A stretch of 64,000 nucleotides of DNA from DATAOG01 sp963840925 (lineage in GTDB: Bacteria > Pseudomonadota > Alphaproteobacteria > Geminicoccales > Geminicoccaceae), in NCBI GenBank assembly GCA_963840925.1, contig CAWJAY010000046.1, forward strand, positions 186,001-250,000, written 5' to 3'. Numbering within the stretch: position 1 is the first letter of the stretch; the number at the start of each line of letters is the position of its first letter. Position numbers and translations under genes: made by a program. Positions 45,564-54,752 of this stretch are shown here, piece after piece. The notes beneath the pieces are model-generated. The model was not told where the DNA came from. It ran no database searches and saw only the letters and a program-made list of their open reading frames with translations.

Positions 45564-46138
45564 CCTCGCTGCTGCTGATCCGCCACGGCGCGACCGCCTG
45601 GAACGCGAGCGGCCGCCTGCAGGGGCGCGCCGACATCGGGCTCTCGGCCGAAGGCCGGGCCGAGGTCAAAGGCTGGCGCGTGCCGGCGGCGTTCGCCGAG
45701 GCGCGCTGGCTTGCGAGCCCGCTACGCCGGGCGCGCGAAACGGCGGCGCTGCTGACCGATCGGTCGGTCACGCTCGAGCCGCGCCTGATCGAGATGGACT
45801 GGGGTGCGTGGGAAGGTCTGCGCGCGGCCGAGCTGGGTGCCGCCGAGCTCGCCGCCAACGAGGCGCTGGGCCTCGATTTCCGGCCGCCCGGCGGCGAGCG
45901 CCCGCGCGACGTCGCTGAGCGGATCGGGGCGCTGGTAGTCGAACTGGCCGCCGATCCGAGCCCGGTCGTCGCGGTCTGCCACAAGGGCGTGATCCGGGCG
46001 GCGCTGGCGCTCGCGACCGGCTGGGACATGCGCACGCGGCCGCCGCTGCGGCTGCTGCGCGATCAGGCGCTAGCGCTACGGGCGCAGGCGAATGGCCGGC
46101 TCGGCCTCGGGCCGGCACCGCTGGATCTGGCCGCCTGA
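45560..46138 (+). CDS. Histidine phosphatase family protein
   Basis: A 192-residue phosphoglycerate-mutase-like phosphatase. The catalytic His is in LLLIRHGATAWNASGRLQGR. Also present are the Arg in ASPLRRARETA, the acid in EMDWGAWEGLR and the second His in VVAVCHKGVIRAAL. It is related to CobC/GpmB phosphatases. Embedded among glycosyltransferases with a four-base overlap, it may remove a phosphate from a sugar or lipid-linked intermediate; that is inference. Confidence 0.88.
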   Translation: MTSLLLIRHGATAWNASGRLQGRADIGLSAEGRAEVKGWRVPAAFAEARWLASPLRRARETAALLTDRSVTLEPRLIEMDWGAWEGLRAAELGAAELAANEALGLDFRPPGGERPRDVAERIGALVVELAADPSPVVAVCHKGVIRAALALATGWDMRTRPPLRLLRDQALALRAQANGRLGLGPAPLDLAA

Positions 46139-46141
46139 GCC

Positions 46142-47311
46142 ATGCGCGTCCTGTTCTGGGTCCAGCATCTGCTCGGCACCGGCCATCTGAAGCGCGCCGC
46201 GACCGTGGCCCGGGCGCTGGTCGAGCAGGGGCTCGAGGTGACGCTCGTGAGCGGCGGCCCGCCCGCGCCATGGCTCGTGCCGGACGACGTCGAGCTGGTC
46301 CAGCTGCCGTGGCTGCGGGCCCGCGACCTCGCGTTCTCGGCGCTGGTCGATGCCCAGGACCGGCCGCTGGATGACGCGCTGATGGCCCGGCGGCGCGCGC
46401 AGCTGCTCGGGCTGTTCGCGGCCCGGGCGCCGGCGGTCGTGATCACCGAGATGTTCCCGTTCGGGCGGCGGGCGTTCCGCTTCGAGCTGTTGCCGCTGCT
46501 CGAGGCCGCTCGCAATGCGCGGCCCCGGCCGCGGCTCGTCTGCTCGGTCCGCGACATCCTGGTGCAAAAACCGGCCGCCGAGCGTTATGCCTGGATGCGC
46601 GATCTGGCGCTCGCTTACTACGACCGCGTGCTGGTGCACACCGACCCGGCACTGATCCCGTTCGACCTGACCTTTCCCTATGCCGACGCGCTCGGATCGC
46701 GGCTGGTCAGCACCGGCTACGTCGTCGAGCCCGGGCCGAAAGCGGAAAGTGGCGAAAACGGCGGAGTGCTGGTTTCGGCCGGCGGCGGGCGGGTCGGCGG
46801 CGCGCTGCTCGCAGCGGCGGTCCGTGCGCGGCCGCTCACGCGCGTCCGAGGCCACCTCTGGCGGCTGATCGCCGGCGGCGAGCTCGACCCCGCGGGACTC
46901 CTGGCGGGACTGGGGCTGCCCGAGGCCGACCGGCCGGGGGGGCTCATCCTGGAGCGCCAGCGCGACGATTTCCAAGCCTTGTTGGCGAAGTGCCTTCTCT
47001 CGGTCTCGCAAGCGGGCTACAACACTGTGATGGAGGTGCTTCGGCTCGGCAAGCCGATGGTTCTCGTTCCGTTTGAGACGGCGACCGAGACCGAACAACG
47101 GATCCGGGCAGAGCGACTGACCAGTCTCGGGCTCGCCGAGACGGTCTGGGAGGCGGAGTTGACGCCGAGCAACCTGGCGCGGGCGATCGACCGGGCGGTG
47201 AGCCAGCCGGCCGCGGGACGGCTGGCGCTCGACCTCGAAGGCGCGGGCAGAAGCGCGCGCCTGATCGCGGCGCTCGCCGGCCGCAGCCCGCCCGCGGAGC
47301 CGGGCGGATGA
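46142..47311 (+). CDS. MurG-like glycosyltransferase (second copy of the type)
   Basis: A 389-residue GT28/MurG-like protein. It begins VLFWVQHLLGTGHLKRAATV, with the G-GH acceptor motif. The C-terminal half has GVLVSAGGGRVGGALLAAAV and SQAGYNTVMEVLRLGKPMVL then VPFETATETEQ, the donor site. It is built like the product of 41910-43130 but differs in sequence, so the two probably add different sugars. It lies 3 bases after the phosphatase and overlaps the deacetylase-like gene by four bases. Confidence 0.85.
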   Translation: MRVLFWVQHLLGTGHLKRAATVARALVEQGLEVTLVSGGPPAPWLVPDDVELVQLPWLRARDLAFSALVDAQDRPLDDALMARRRAQLLGLFAARAPAVVITEMFPFGRRAFRFELLPLLEAARNARPRPRLVCSVRDILVQKPAAERYAWMRDLALAYYDRVLVHTDPALIPFDLTFPYADALGSRLVSTGYVVEPGPKAESGENGGVLVSAGGGRVGGALLAAAVRARPLTRVRGHLWRLIAGGELDPAGLLAGLGLPEADRPGGLILERQRDDFQALLAKCLLSVSQAGYNTVMEVLRLGKPMVLVPFETATETEQRIRAERLTSLGLAETVWEAELTPSNLARAIDRAVSQPAAGRLALDLEGAGRSARLIAALAGRSPPAEPGG

Positions 47312-48072
47312 CCGGCTGGCGCGAGCTCGAGGCCGGGCTCGATGCCTGCGCCGCCCGCGGCGAGGCGATCCGGGTCTGGTGGCGGGACGACGACGCCGGC
47401 CGCGAGCATCCGGCACTCGAGCGCCTGCTCGAGCTGGCCGAGCGGCAGGGCGTGCCGCTGGCGCTGGCGGTCGTGCCGCTCTGGCTGGAAGCGCCGGGCC
47501 AGGCGCTGATCGCGGGGAGCGCCAGGGCCACGGTCCTGCAGCACGGCTTCGCCCACGCCAATCATGCGCCGGCCGGCGAACGGTCGGTCGAGCTCGGCCA
47601 TCGCGATCTCGCGACGGTGGCCGAGGAGTTGCGCCAGGGCCGGGCGGCGCTGATCGACGCCTTTGGTGCTACCTGTCTGGCCGTGCTGGTGCCGCCCTGG
47701 AATCGGTTCGACCCGGGACTTACCGAGCGGCTTGCCGCCTGCGGCTTTGCCGGGCTTTCGACCTTCGGCGCGCGGCCTGGCAGCGAGGCGGCGCCGGGGC
47801 TCGCCCAGGTCAACGCGCACCTCGACCCGATCGACTGGCGCGGCTCGCGGCTGTTCATTGGCGAGGCAACCGCGCTCGAGCGCCTGTGCGCGCTGCTGGG
47901 TCCCGACGAGCCGATCGGCATCCTCAGTCACCACCTGGTGATGGACGAGCCCGGCTGGGCCTTCCTCGACCGGCTGCTCGAGGTGCTGGCCAGCCACCCG
48001 GCGGCGCGGCTGTGCGCCGCGAGCGAGCTGTTCCAGCTGGCGCCCGAGGTGCAGCCCAGGGCAGAGCGATGA
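47308..48072 (+). CDS. Polysaccharide deacetylase-like protein
   Basis: A 254-residue protein with the shape of the NodB/CE4-like group. The acidic metal motif is WWRDDDAGREHPALERLLEL, with VPLALAVVPLWLE, the His motif LQHGFAHANHAPAGERSVEL and the catalytic-face segment AVLVPPWNRFDPGLTERLAA. No signal peptide is seen, so it should act in the cytoplasm on a glycan precursor. It ends the glycosyltransferase group and overlaps the ABC ATPase gene by four bases. This family is usually annotated as polysaccharide deacetylase with the substrate unknown. Confidence 0.82.
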   Translation: MTGWRELEAGLDACAARGEAIRVWWRDDDAGREHPALERLLELAERQGVPLALAVVPLWLEAPGQALIAGSARATVLQHGFAHANHAPAGERSVELGHRDLATVAEELRQGRAALIDAFGATCLAVLVPPWNRFDPGLTERLAACGFAGLSTFGARPGSEAAPGLAQVNAHLDPIDWRGSRLFIGEATALERLCALLGPDEPIGILSHHLVMDEPGWAFLDRLLEVLASHPAARLCAASELFQLAPEVQPRAER

Positions 48073-49973
48073 GCGCACCGCTGCTGGAGGTCGAGGGCCT
48101 GGCGGTCGACTTCCTCGCCGACGAAGGCGTGGTCGAGGCGGTGCGCGGCGTCAGCTTCGCGGTCGAGACCGGCCAGACGGTGGCCCTGGTCGGCGAAAGC
48201 GGCTCCGGCAAGACCGTGATCTCGCAGGCGATCCTTGGCATCCTGCCGCAGAGCGCCCGGATTACGCGGGGCAAGGTTATCTTTCGCGATCCGCGCCGCG
48301 GCCACGAGCCGCTCGACCTCGCGAGCCACGCCGACGATCACCCGGTCCGGCGCTCGATCCGCGGCGGCCGGATCTCGATCATCTTCCAGGAGCCGATGAG
48401 CTCGCTCTCGCCGCTGCACACGATCGGCGACCAGATCCGCGAGGCCGTGCTCCTGCACACCGATTCGACCGGCGCCGAGGGCAAGGAGCGGACGGTCGAG
48501 ATGCTGGCGCGGGTCGGCTTTCCCGATCCCGAGTACGCGTTCCGAACCTATCCGTTCGAGCTCTCGGGCGGGCTGCGCCAGCGCGCGATGATCGCGATGG
48601 CGCTGGTCTGCGACCCGGCGCTGCTGATTGCCGACGAGCCGACCACAGCCCTCGACGTCACGATCCAGGCCCAGATCCTGCAGCTGATGCGCGAGCTCCA
48701 GGACGAGTTTCACATGGCGATCCTGTTTATCACCCATGACCTCGGCGTGGTCGCCAACATGGCCGATGACGTGATCGTGCTCTACCGCGGCCGGGTCATG
48801 GAGAGCGGTAGCTGCAAGGCGCTGCTGACCCGGCCGCAGCACCCCTATCTGCGGGCGCTGCTGCACGCGGTGCCGCGCCTGCACATGCCCAAGGGCGAGC
48901 GTCTGACGCCGCTGCGCGAGGTCTCGCCCGCCGGCCGGGCGCTGCTGCTCGAGGACCGGCCAGGCAGCGGCAACGGGGCGGGCAAGCGCCGCGCCGGCGA
49001 TCCGCTGCTCGAGGTCGAGGAGGTCCGCAAGTCCTACCGCACCCGCGGGGGCGGCTGGCTCGGCGGGCACGCCAAGCAGGTGCTGGCGGTCGACGACGTC
49101 AGCTTCACGATCGCGCGCGGCGAGGCCTTCGGCCTGGTCGGCGAGAGCGGCTGCGGCAAGACCACGGTCTCCAAGGTCGTGATGCGCGCGATCCGGCCGG
49201 ACGCCGGCCGCGTCGTCTTCCACGCCGCCGACGGGCCGATCGACGTGCTGGCGCTGACCGGTCCGGAACTCGCGCGCTTTCGCCGCCGCCTGCAGTACAT
49301 CTTCCAGGACCCGTTCCACTCGCTGAACCCGCGCATGACCGTCTACGACATCGTCGCCGAGCCGCTCGTGATCCACGGCGTCGGCCGCCAGGAGGAGCGC
49401 ATCGAGCGGGTCAAGGCGCTGCTCGCGGTGGTCGGCCTGGACGTCCGCCACCTGCGCCGCTACCCGCACAGCTTCTCGGGCGGCCAGCGGCAGCGGATCG
49501 GGATTGCGCGGGCGCTAGCGCTCGGCCCCGAGATGCTGATCTGCGACGAGCCGGTCTCGGCGCTCGACGTCTCGGTCCAGGCCCAGATTCTCAATCTGCT
49601 CAAGGACCTGCAGGCCGAGCTCGGGCTCACCTACCTGTTCATCTCGCACAACCTGGCAGTGGTCAAATACATCTGCCAGCGGATCGCGGTGATGTGCGCC
49701 GGGCGGATCGTCGAGATCGCGCCGACCGAGCAGCTGTTCGCCCGGCCGGTGCATCCCTACACCAAGGCGCTGCTCGCCGCGGTGCCCGAGCCGGATCTGT
49801 CGCAACCGCTCGACTTCTCCGCCCTGATGGCCGGCAAGACTTCGGAACCAACCGCCTGGCCGGCGCCGTTTACACTAGGCAACGGCCCGACCTGCCTGAT
49901 CGACCTCAACAACCGCCACTTCGTTCGGATGAGCCCTGAAGCCGATGTACAAGCCATTCACAGCGCCGCCTAG
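48069..49973 (+). CDS. Fused dipeptide/oligopeptide ABC transporter ATP-binding protein (DppD-DppF type)
   Basis: A 634-residue protein with two complete ABC ATPase domains joined in one chain. The first has Walker A GESGSGKTV, signature LSGGLRQRAMIAMAL and Walker B LLIADEPTTALDV. The second has GESGCGKTT, FSGGQRQRIGIARALAL and MLICDEPVSALDV. Each ends with the oligopeptide-binding C-terminal segment (QHPYLRALLHAVP; VHPYTKALLAAVP). It would power import of peptides or a related solute. The binding protein gene follows with a 29-base overlap. No permease genes are present here. Confidence 0.92.
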   Translation: MSAPLLEVEGLAVDFLADEGVVEAVRGVSFAVETGQTVALVGESGSGKTVISQAILGILPQSARITRGKVIFRDPRRGHEPLDLASHADDHPVRRSIRGGRISIIFQEPMSSLSPLHTIGDQIREAVLLHTDSTGAEGKERTVEMLARVGFPDPEYAFRTYPFELSGGLRQRAMIAMALVCDPALLIADEPTTALDVTIQAQILQLMRELQDEFHMAILFITHDLGVVANMADDVIVLYRGRVMESGSCKALLTRPQHPYLRALLHAVPRLHMPKGERLTPLREVSPAGRALLLEDRPGSGNGAGKRRAGDPLLEVEEVRKSYRTRGGGWLGGHAKQVLAVDDVSFTIARGEAFGLVGESGCGKTTVSKVVMRAIRPDAGRVVFHAADGPIDVLALTGPELARFRRRLQYIFQDPFHSLNPRMTVYDIVAEPLVIHGVGRQEERIERVKALLAVVGLDVRHLRRYPHSFSGGQRQRIGIARALALGPEMLICDEPVSALDVSVQAQILNLLKDLQAELGLTYLFISHNLAVVKYICQRIAVMCAGRIVEIAPTEQLFARPVHPYTKALLAAVPEPDLSQPLDFSALMAGKTSEPTAWPAPFTLGNGPTCLIDLNNRHFVRMSPEADVQAIHSAA

Positions 49974-51822
49974 CGTGCGCCTCTGCGCCCTCCTCGCCCT
50001 CGCCGGCCTCGGCCTCGCCGCGCCTCCGGTGAGCGCCGGCGCGCCCGCGGGCCCGCCCGAGGAGCCCTCGGTGGTCACCTTCGATGCCGGCACGGGCAAG
50101 AACGCCGGCAAGCCGGGGGGCGAATTGCACATGCTGGTCGGGCGTTCCAAGGACACCCGGCTGATGGTGGTCTACGGCTATGCCCGGCTGGTCGCCTACA
50201 ACGAGAAGCTGGAGCTGGTGCCGGACATCGTCAAGGATGTCGAGATCGAGGACGGGCGCACGTTCACGCTGCATCTGCGCAAGGGCCATCGCTGGTCGGA
50301 CGGCGAGCCGTTCACCAGCGAGGACTTCCGCTACTGGTGGGAGGACGTGGTCAACAACGAGAAGCTGAGCCCGACCGGCCCGCCGCCCGAGCTGTTCGTC
50401 GACGACGAGCTGCCGAAGGTCGAGTTCCCCGATCCGCTGACGGTGCGCTACAGCTGGAGCAAGCCGAACCCGTTCTTCCTGCCGATGCTGGCGCATGCGA
50501 CGCCGTTGTTCATCTACATGCCGGCCCACTATCTGAAGCAGTTCCACGAGCGCTACGCCGATCCGAAGCAGCTCCAGGCGATGGTCGAGGAGACCCAGGC
50601 GCGCGACTGGGCCCAGCTGCACGGCCGCCACGACGATCTGTACAAGTTCGAGAATCCCGAGCTGCCGACCCTGCAGCCCTGGCAAGTGGCGACGCCGCCG
50701 CCGGCCGAGAGGTTCGTCTTCGAACGCAACCCCTACTTCCACCGGGTCGACAGCCAGGGGCAGCAGCTGCCGTACATCGACCGGGTCGTGTTCGATGTCG
50801 TCGACAACAAGCTGGTCCCGATCAAGACCGGCGCCGGCGAGACCGACCTCCAGTCCCGCGGCCTGTTCTTCAAGCACTACACCTTCCTCAAGGAGAGCGA
50901 GGAGCGCAGCGGCCTGGTCACGCACTTGTGGCCGACCGCGCGCGGCGCCCACCTCGCGCTCTATCCCAATCTCAACGCCCACGACGAGGTCTGGCGCGGG
51001 CTGTTCCGGGACGTCCGCTTCCGCCGGGCGCTGTCGCTCGCGGTCGATCGCGACGAGATCAACCAGATCATGTTCTTCGGCCTCGGCCACGGCGGCAACA
51101 ACACCGTGCTGCCGCAAAGCCCGTTGTACCGGCCGGAGTTCCGGCAGGACTGGGCCGCCTACGACCCGGAGAAGGCAAACGCGCTGCTCGATGAGATCGG
51201 GCTCACCGACCGCTCGCCGGACGGCCTGCGCCTGTTGCCGGACGGCCGGCCGATGGAGCTCGTGATCGAGACCGCGGGCGAGGAGACCGAGCAGACCGAC
51301 GTGCTCGAGCTGGTCCAGGAAACCTGGCTCAAGATCGGCGTCCGGATCCACAGCAAGCCACTGCAGCGCGAGATGTTCCGCAACCGGGTCTTTGCCGGCG
51401 AGACGCTGATGTCGATCTGGTACGGGCTCGAGAACGGCATCCCGAGCGCGGACATGAGCCCGGGCGAGTTTGCGCCGACCGACCAGAACCACCTGCAGTG
51501 GCCGATGTGGGGGCAGTACTATCAGACCAAGGGGCAGGCCGGCGAGCCGCCGGACCTGCCAGAAGCGGCCGAGCTGCTCGGTCTGTTCGAGCAGTGGCGG
51601 GGCGCGCCATCAACCGAGGAACGACGCAAGGTCTGGGACCGGATCCTGGAGATCTACAGCAGCCAGATCTTCTCGATCGGTCTGATCGGCGGGGTCCTGC
51701 AGCCGGTTGCGGCGCGCAAGACGCTGCGCAACGTGCCGGCCGAGGCGATCTACAACTGGGAGCCCGGGGCTCAGTTCGGGATCTATCGACCGGACACGTT
51801 CTGGTTCGACCAGGCCGGCTGA
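49945..51822 (+). CDS. ABC transporter substrate-binding protein, family 5
   Basis: A 625-residue periplasmic binding protein with a signal peptide (LCALLALAGLGLAAPPVSAG). Family-5 features are FTLHLRKGHRWSDGEPFTSE, VNNEKLSPTGPPPEL, NPYFHRVDSQGQQLPYID and ALSLAVDRDEINQIMFFGLG. The longer form with YFHRVD-Q-QQLPYIDRV occurs in binding proteins of this alphaproteobacterial type. It follows the fused ATPase and probably serves the same importer. The usual pair of permease genes is missing from both sides, so those subunits must be encoded elsewhere. Confidence 0.9.
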   Translation: MYKPFTAPPSVRLCALLALAGLGLAAPPVSAGAPAGPPEEPSVVTFDAGTGKNAGKPGGELHMLVGRSKDTRLMVVYGYARLVAYNEKLELVPDIVKDVEIEDGRTFTLHLRKGHRWSDGEPFTSEDFRYWWEDVVNNEKLSPTGPPPELFVDDELPKVEFPDPLTVRYSWSKPNPFFLPMLAHATPLFIYMPAHYLKQFHERYADPKQLQAMVEETQARDWAQLHGRHDDLYKFENPELPTLQPWQVATPPPAERFVFERNPYFHRVDSQGQQLPYIDRVVFDVVDNKLVPIKTGAGETDLQSRGLFFKHYTFLKESEERSGLVTHLWPTARGAHLALYPNLNAHDEVWRGLFRDVRFRRALSLAVDRDEINQIMFFGLGHGGNNTVLPQSPLYRPEFRQDWAAYDPEKANALLDEIGLTDRSPDGLRLLPDGRPMELVIETAGEETEQTDVLELVQETWLKIGVRIHSKPLQREMFRNRVFAGETLMSIWYGLENGIPSADMSPGEFAPTDQNHLQWPMWGQYYQTKGQAGEPPDLPEAAELLGLFEQWRGAPSTEERRKVWDRILEIYSSQIFSIGLIGGVLQPVAARKTLRNVPAEAIYNWEPGAQFGIYRPDTFWFDQAG

Positions 51823-51965
51823 TTGCGGGCCGGCTCCTGCGCTCGCCCCGAGCCGATGGTCGTCCAGGTCGCGAGCGCCAGCGCGATCAGGACCAGGAGC
51901 CAGGCCAAGCCGACCACGGCCTGGCGGCCGACGCGCGCAAGCTCCCCGACTGTGTCCTCGAGCAC
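51783..51965 (-). CDS. Small single-pass membrane protein
   Basis: A 60-residue reading with an AGGAGA ribosome-binding site six bases before a GTG. It has a short amphipathic start (LEDTVGELARVGRQAV), one membrane helix (GLAWLLVLIALALATWTTI) and a polar tail. It overlaps the convergent binding-protein gene by 40 bases. The good start signal and clear helix make it plausible; no family is recognised. Confidence 0.45.
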   Translation of the reverse strand: MLEDTVGELARVGRQAVVGLAWLLVLIALALATWTTIGSGRAQEPARNQPAWSNQNVSGR

Positions 51966-52078
51966 GATCTTCTCCTCATGCGAGCCCACGGGCCCGGCAG
52001 CCCACGACCGCCGGCCCGGGGTCCAGCATAGCGGGGGCAGGCTTGACGTTTGGCTAACGCTGGCGCCGCGCGGCCTGG

Positions 52079-53086
52079 CTAAGCGAGCGCCGCCTGCTCG
52101 ACCAAGAGCGCCAGTGGCCGCTCCGGGCGGGCGCCATACTGGCCCAGGACCTCGGCTGCGGCGAGGCCGCCCAGGCGCCCGCAGGCGGCGAGCGGCAGCC
52201 CGTGGGTCAGGCCGTAGAGCAGGCCGGCCGCGTAGAGATCGCCGGCACCCGTGCTGTCGATCACCCGCGTGACCGGAGCGGCCGGCACCCACTCGGTCGC
52301 TGGGCCCGCGACCAGCACTGAGCCGTCGGCGCTGCGGGTGAGCGCGGCCAGCCGGATCTCCTGGCGAACCCGCTTGATCGCCTGTTCGAGGTCGTTGGCG
52401 CCGTAGAGGCTGCAAATCTCGGCCTCATTGGCGATCAGGATGTCGACGTGAGTAGCGATCAGGGCCGCGAACTCCGCGCGCCAGCGGTGGACGCAAAACG
52501 GGTCCGAGAGGGTCAGCGCGACCTGCCGGCCGTGGCGATGGGCGATTTCGGCCGCCTTCAGACAAGCCGCCTTGGCGTTCGGACGATCCCAGAGATAGCC
52601 CTCGAGATAGGCAATCTTGGCGGCGGCGACCTGGTCCTCCTCGACATCGTCGGGGCCGAGCTCGACGCAGGCGCCGAGATAGGTCGCCATCGTTCGCTGG
52701 GCATCGGCCGTCACCAGGATCAGCGAGCGCGCGGTTGGCGGTCCCGCCGCGAGCGGCCGGGTCGTGAACTCGACCCCGGTCGCGCGGATGTCGTGCGCGA
52801 ACACCTGGCCTAGCTGGTCGCTCTGGACCTTGCCGACGTAGGCGGCCTTGGCGCCGAGCCCGGCCAGCGCCGCCATCGTGTTGGCGCAGGAGCCGCCGGA
52901 GATCTCGACCGCGGGCCCCATGTGCTCGTACACGGCGGCCATGCGATCCTGCTCGATCAGGGTCATCGTCCCCTTGGCCAGCGCGACCCGCTCGAGCAGC
53001 CGCTCGTCCGCCGGGGCGATCACGTCGACGATCGCATTGCCGAGACCGATCACATCGAGCCTGGGCGGCTGCGCGCGTGCACTCAT
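52079..53086 (-). CDS. Adenosine kinase-like PfkB family sugar kinase
   Basis: A 335-residue ribokinase/PfkB-type kinase. It begins DVIGLGNAIVDVIAPADERL. It has the glycine motif ISGGSCANTMAALAGLGAKA (PfkB signature 1) and VIDSTGAGDLYAAGLLYGL with the catalytic Asp (signature 2). Alphaproteobacterial proteins of this pattern are annotated as adenosine kinase and would make AMP from adenosine. Another nucleoside or sugar remains possible. It appears monocistronic. Confidence 0.85.
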   Translation of the reverse strand: MSARAQPPRLDVIGLGNAIVDVIAPADERLLERVALAKGTMTLIEQDRMAAVYEHMGPAVEISGGSCANTMAALAGLGAKAAYVGKVQSDQLGQVFAHDIRATGVEFTTRPLAAGPPTARSLILVTADAQRTMATYLGACVELGPDDVEEDQVAAAKIAYLEGYLWDRPNAKAACLKAAEIAHRHGRQVALTLSDPFCVHRWRAEFAALIATHVDILIANEAEICSLYGANDLEQAIKRVRQEIRLAALTRSADGSVLVAGPATEWVPAAPVTRVIDSTGAGDLYAAGLLYGLTHGLPLAACGRLGGLAAAEVLGQYGARPERPLALLVEQAALA

Positions 53087-53244
53087 CGGACCTCCACTCC
53101 ACCAATCCGCCGGGCCACTATAGAAGGCGGGAATAACCGAGCAAATGACCCGTTTGCCCAGGAAGACGCCGTGAAATCTGGCCGGCGTTCACCAAGCACC
53201 GCCGCGATCCTATATCTCCGCCAAGCCTTGCCGCAGGTGAGCCC

Positions 53245-53982
53245 GTGTTCGACGCGTTGATTCTCGGCCTCCGGGAGCTCGCGGAGCCAAGCGCCCGACG
53301 GCTGGTGCTGCGCAGCGTGCTGATTGCGGTCGGCACGTTCGCGCTGCTGATCGTGACGGTGACCGCGGTCCTGGCCTGGCTCGACGCGACCGGGATTGCC
53401 TGGCTCGATACCGCCTTGACGGTCGTCGGCTCCGCCGCGGCGGTCGTGCTCGCTTGGCTGCTGTTTCCGGTCGTGATCGCCGCGGCGGTCGGGTGGTTTG
53501 CCGACGACGTCGCACTTGCGGTCGAGCGGCGCTACTACCCGGACCTGCCGCCGCCGGTCGGGATGGGCGTGACCCAAGGCGCCCTGGCAAGCCTACGCTT
53601 CACCGCGATCGCGGTGCTGCTCAACCTGCTGGCGCTGCCGCTGTACCTGGTGCCGGGCGCCAACATCCTGATCTACCTGGCCCTCAATGGCTACCTGCTC
53701 GGCCGCGAGTATTTCGAGATGGTGGCCGGACGCCGGCTGCCCTGGTCGCAGGTCGCGGGCATGCGCCGGCGGGCGCGGCCGCGGCTGTGGCTGGCAGGGG
53801 CGGTGATCGCGCTGCTGCTGACGGTGCCGCTGCTCAATCTGCTTGCGCCGGTCGTCGCAATCGCGTTCATGGTCCATCTGTTCGAGGACTTGCGCCGGCG
53901 GTCGGGGGCGCCGGCGGTCGGTGGCCGGTCGTCGCCATCCCGGGTGGCCGCGATACCGCCAGTTAGCGACAGAAGTGTTTGA
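53245..53982 (+). CDS. EI24 domain (CysZ-like) membrane protein
   Basis: A 245-residue integral membrane protein with four to six helices (LIAVGTFALLIVTVTAVLAW, VVLAWLLFPVVIAAAVGWFA, LLNLLALPLYLVPGANILIY, LWLAGAVIALLLTVPLLNLL). It shows the EI24/CysZ pattern NGYLLGREYFEMVAGRRL. CysZ mediates sulfate uptake in some bacteria; a role here alongside the sulfate assimilation operon 30 kb away is only a possibility. The start is GTG at 53245. Its stop overlaps the candidate promoter of the bactofilin gene. Confidence 0.82.
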   Translation: MFDALILGLRELAEPSARRLVLRSVLIAVGTFALLIVTVTAVLAWLDATGIAWLDTALTVVGSAAAVVLAWLLFPVVIAAAVGWFADDVALAVERRYYPDLPPPVGMGVTQGALASLRFTAIAVLLNLLALPLYLVPGANILIYLALNGYLLGREYFEMVAGRRLPWSQVAGMRRRARPRLWLAGAVIALLLTVPLLNLLAPVVAIAFMVHLFEDLRRRSGAPAVGGRSSPSRVAAIPPVSDRSV

Positions 53983-54007
53983 CTCCGACCGTACGTGTGT
54001 TTAATCG
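53979..54007 (+). promoter_or_regulatory. Candidate promoter for the bactofilin gene
   Basis: TTGACT at 53979-53984, a 17-base spacer and TAATCG at 54002-54007. The leader to the ATG at 54102 would be about 90 bases. The -35 box overlaps the stop codon of the EI24 gene. Confidence 0.4.
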
Positions 54008-54101
54008 TTGCTGAGGCGGGTTTTCGTGTCTGTTGGAGGATACTTAGGGTTCCTCGTTCACAGATCACTGAAGAATCCTGCAAGCTAGGGGTTGCGTAGC
54101 C

Positions 54102-54752
54102 ATGTTCCGCAAGAAAGACACCGAGAACGAACTTCCGGCCGGTGGTGAAGGGGCGTTTCGCCGTCCCGCTGCCGACAGCCCGACCAAGCCGGCCGCGCAA
54201 CCCGAGCTGCCGCGGCGCAAGGTCGATCTTCCGACCGGGCCCGGCGGCTCGAGCGCGGCGGCGTCAGTGGGCAGCGCCGAGGCCATCACGACGCCCTCGG
54301 CACCGTTGGCCGAGCCGGACCGCTATGGCGGCAAGCGGCTGATCGTCGGCGAGGGCATTCGGCTGTCGGGCGAGATCAGCTCCTGCGACCGGCTGGTGGT
54401 CGAGGGCGAGGTCGAAGTGACCTTGAACGACACGCTCGCCCTCGAGATCGCGAGCTCGGGCCGCTTCACCGGCGGCTGCGAGGTCGAGGAGGCCGACATC
54501 AGCGGCGTCTACGAGGGCGATCTCACGGTCCGCAGGCGGCTGTTCGTGCGCGGCAGCGGCAAGCTCACCGGCACGGTCCGCTACGGCGAGCTCGAGCTCG
54601 AGCGGGGCGGCCAAATCGCCGGGAACATCAGCGTGCTGAGCGAGACCGGCGGCAGCGTCGGCGCGGCCAGGGCCGGCGAGCACAGCTCCGGCCTCGGGCG
54701 CTCGGGCCTGTTCCACGAGCCGGCCACGCCGGACATCGATTCCGAGGACTGA
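54102..54752 (+). CDS. Bactofilin
   Basis: A 216-residue cytoskeletal polymer-forming protein (PF04519). A disordered Pro/Ala-rich N-terminus of about 75 residues precedes the right-handed beta-helix core: RLIVGEGIRLSGEISSCDRL, VVEGEVEV, SGRFTGGCEVEEADISGVYE and GKLTGTVRYGELELERGGQI. A polar C-terminus follows. Bactofilins assemble without nucleotides and localise envelope or polysaccharide machinery in alphaproteobacteria. The flanking surface-glycan genes make such a role plausible but not shown. Confidence 0.92.
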   Translation: MFRKKDTENELPAGGEGAFRRPAADSPTKPAAQPELPRRKVDLPTGPGGSSAAASVGSAEAITTPSAPLAEPDRYGGKRLIVGEGIRLSGEISSCDRLVVEGEVEVTLNDTLALEIASSGRFTGGCEVEEADISGVYEGDLTVRRRLFVRGSGKLTGTVRYGELELERGGQIAGNISVLSETGGSVGAARAGEHSSGLGRSGLFHEPATPDIDSED

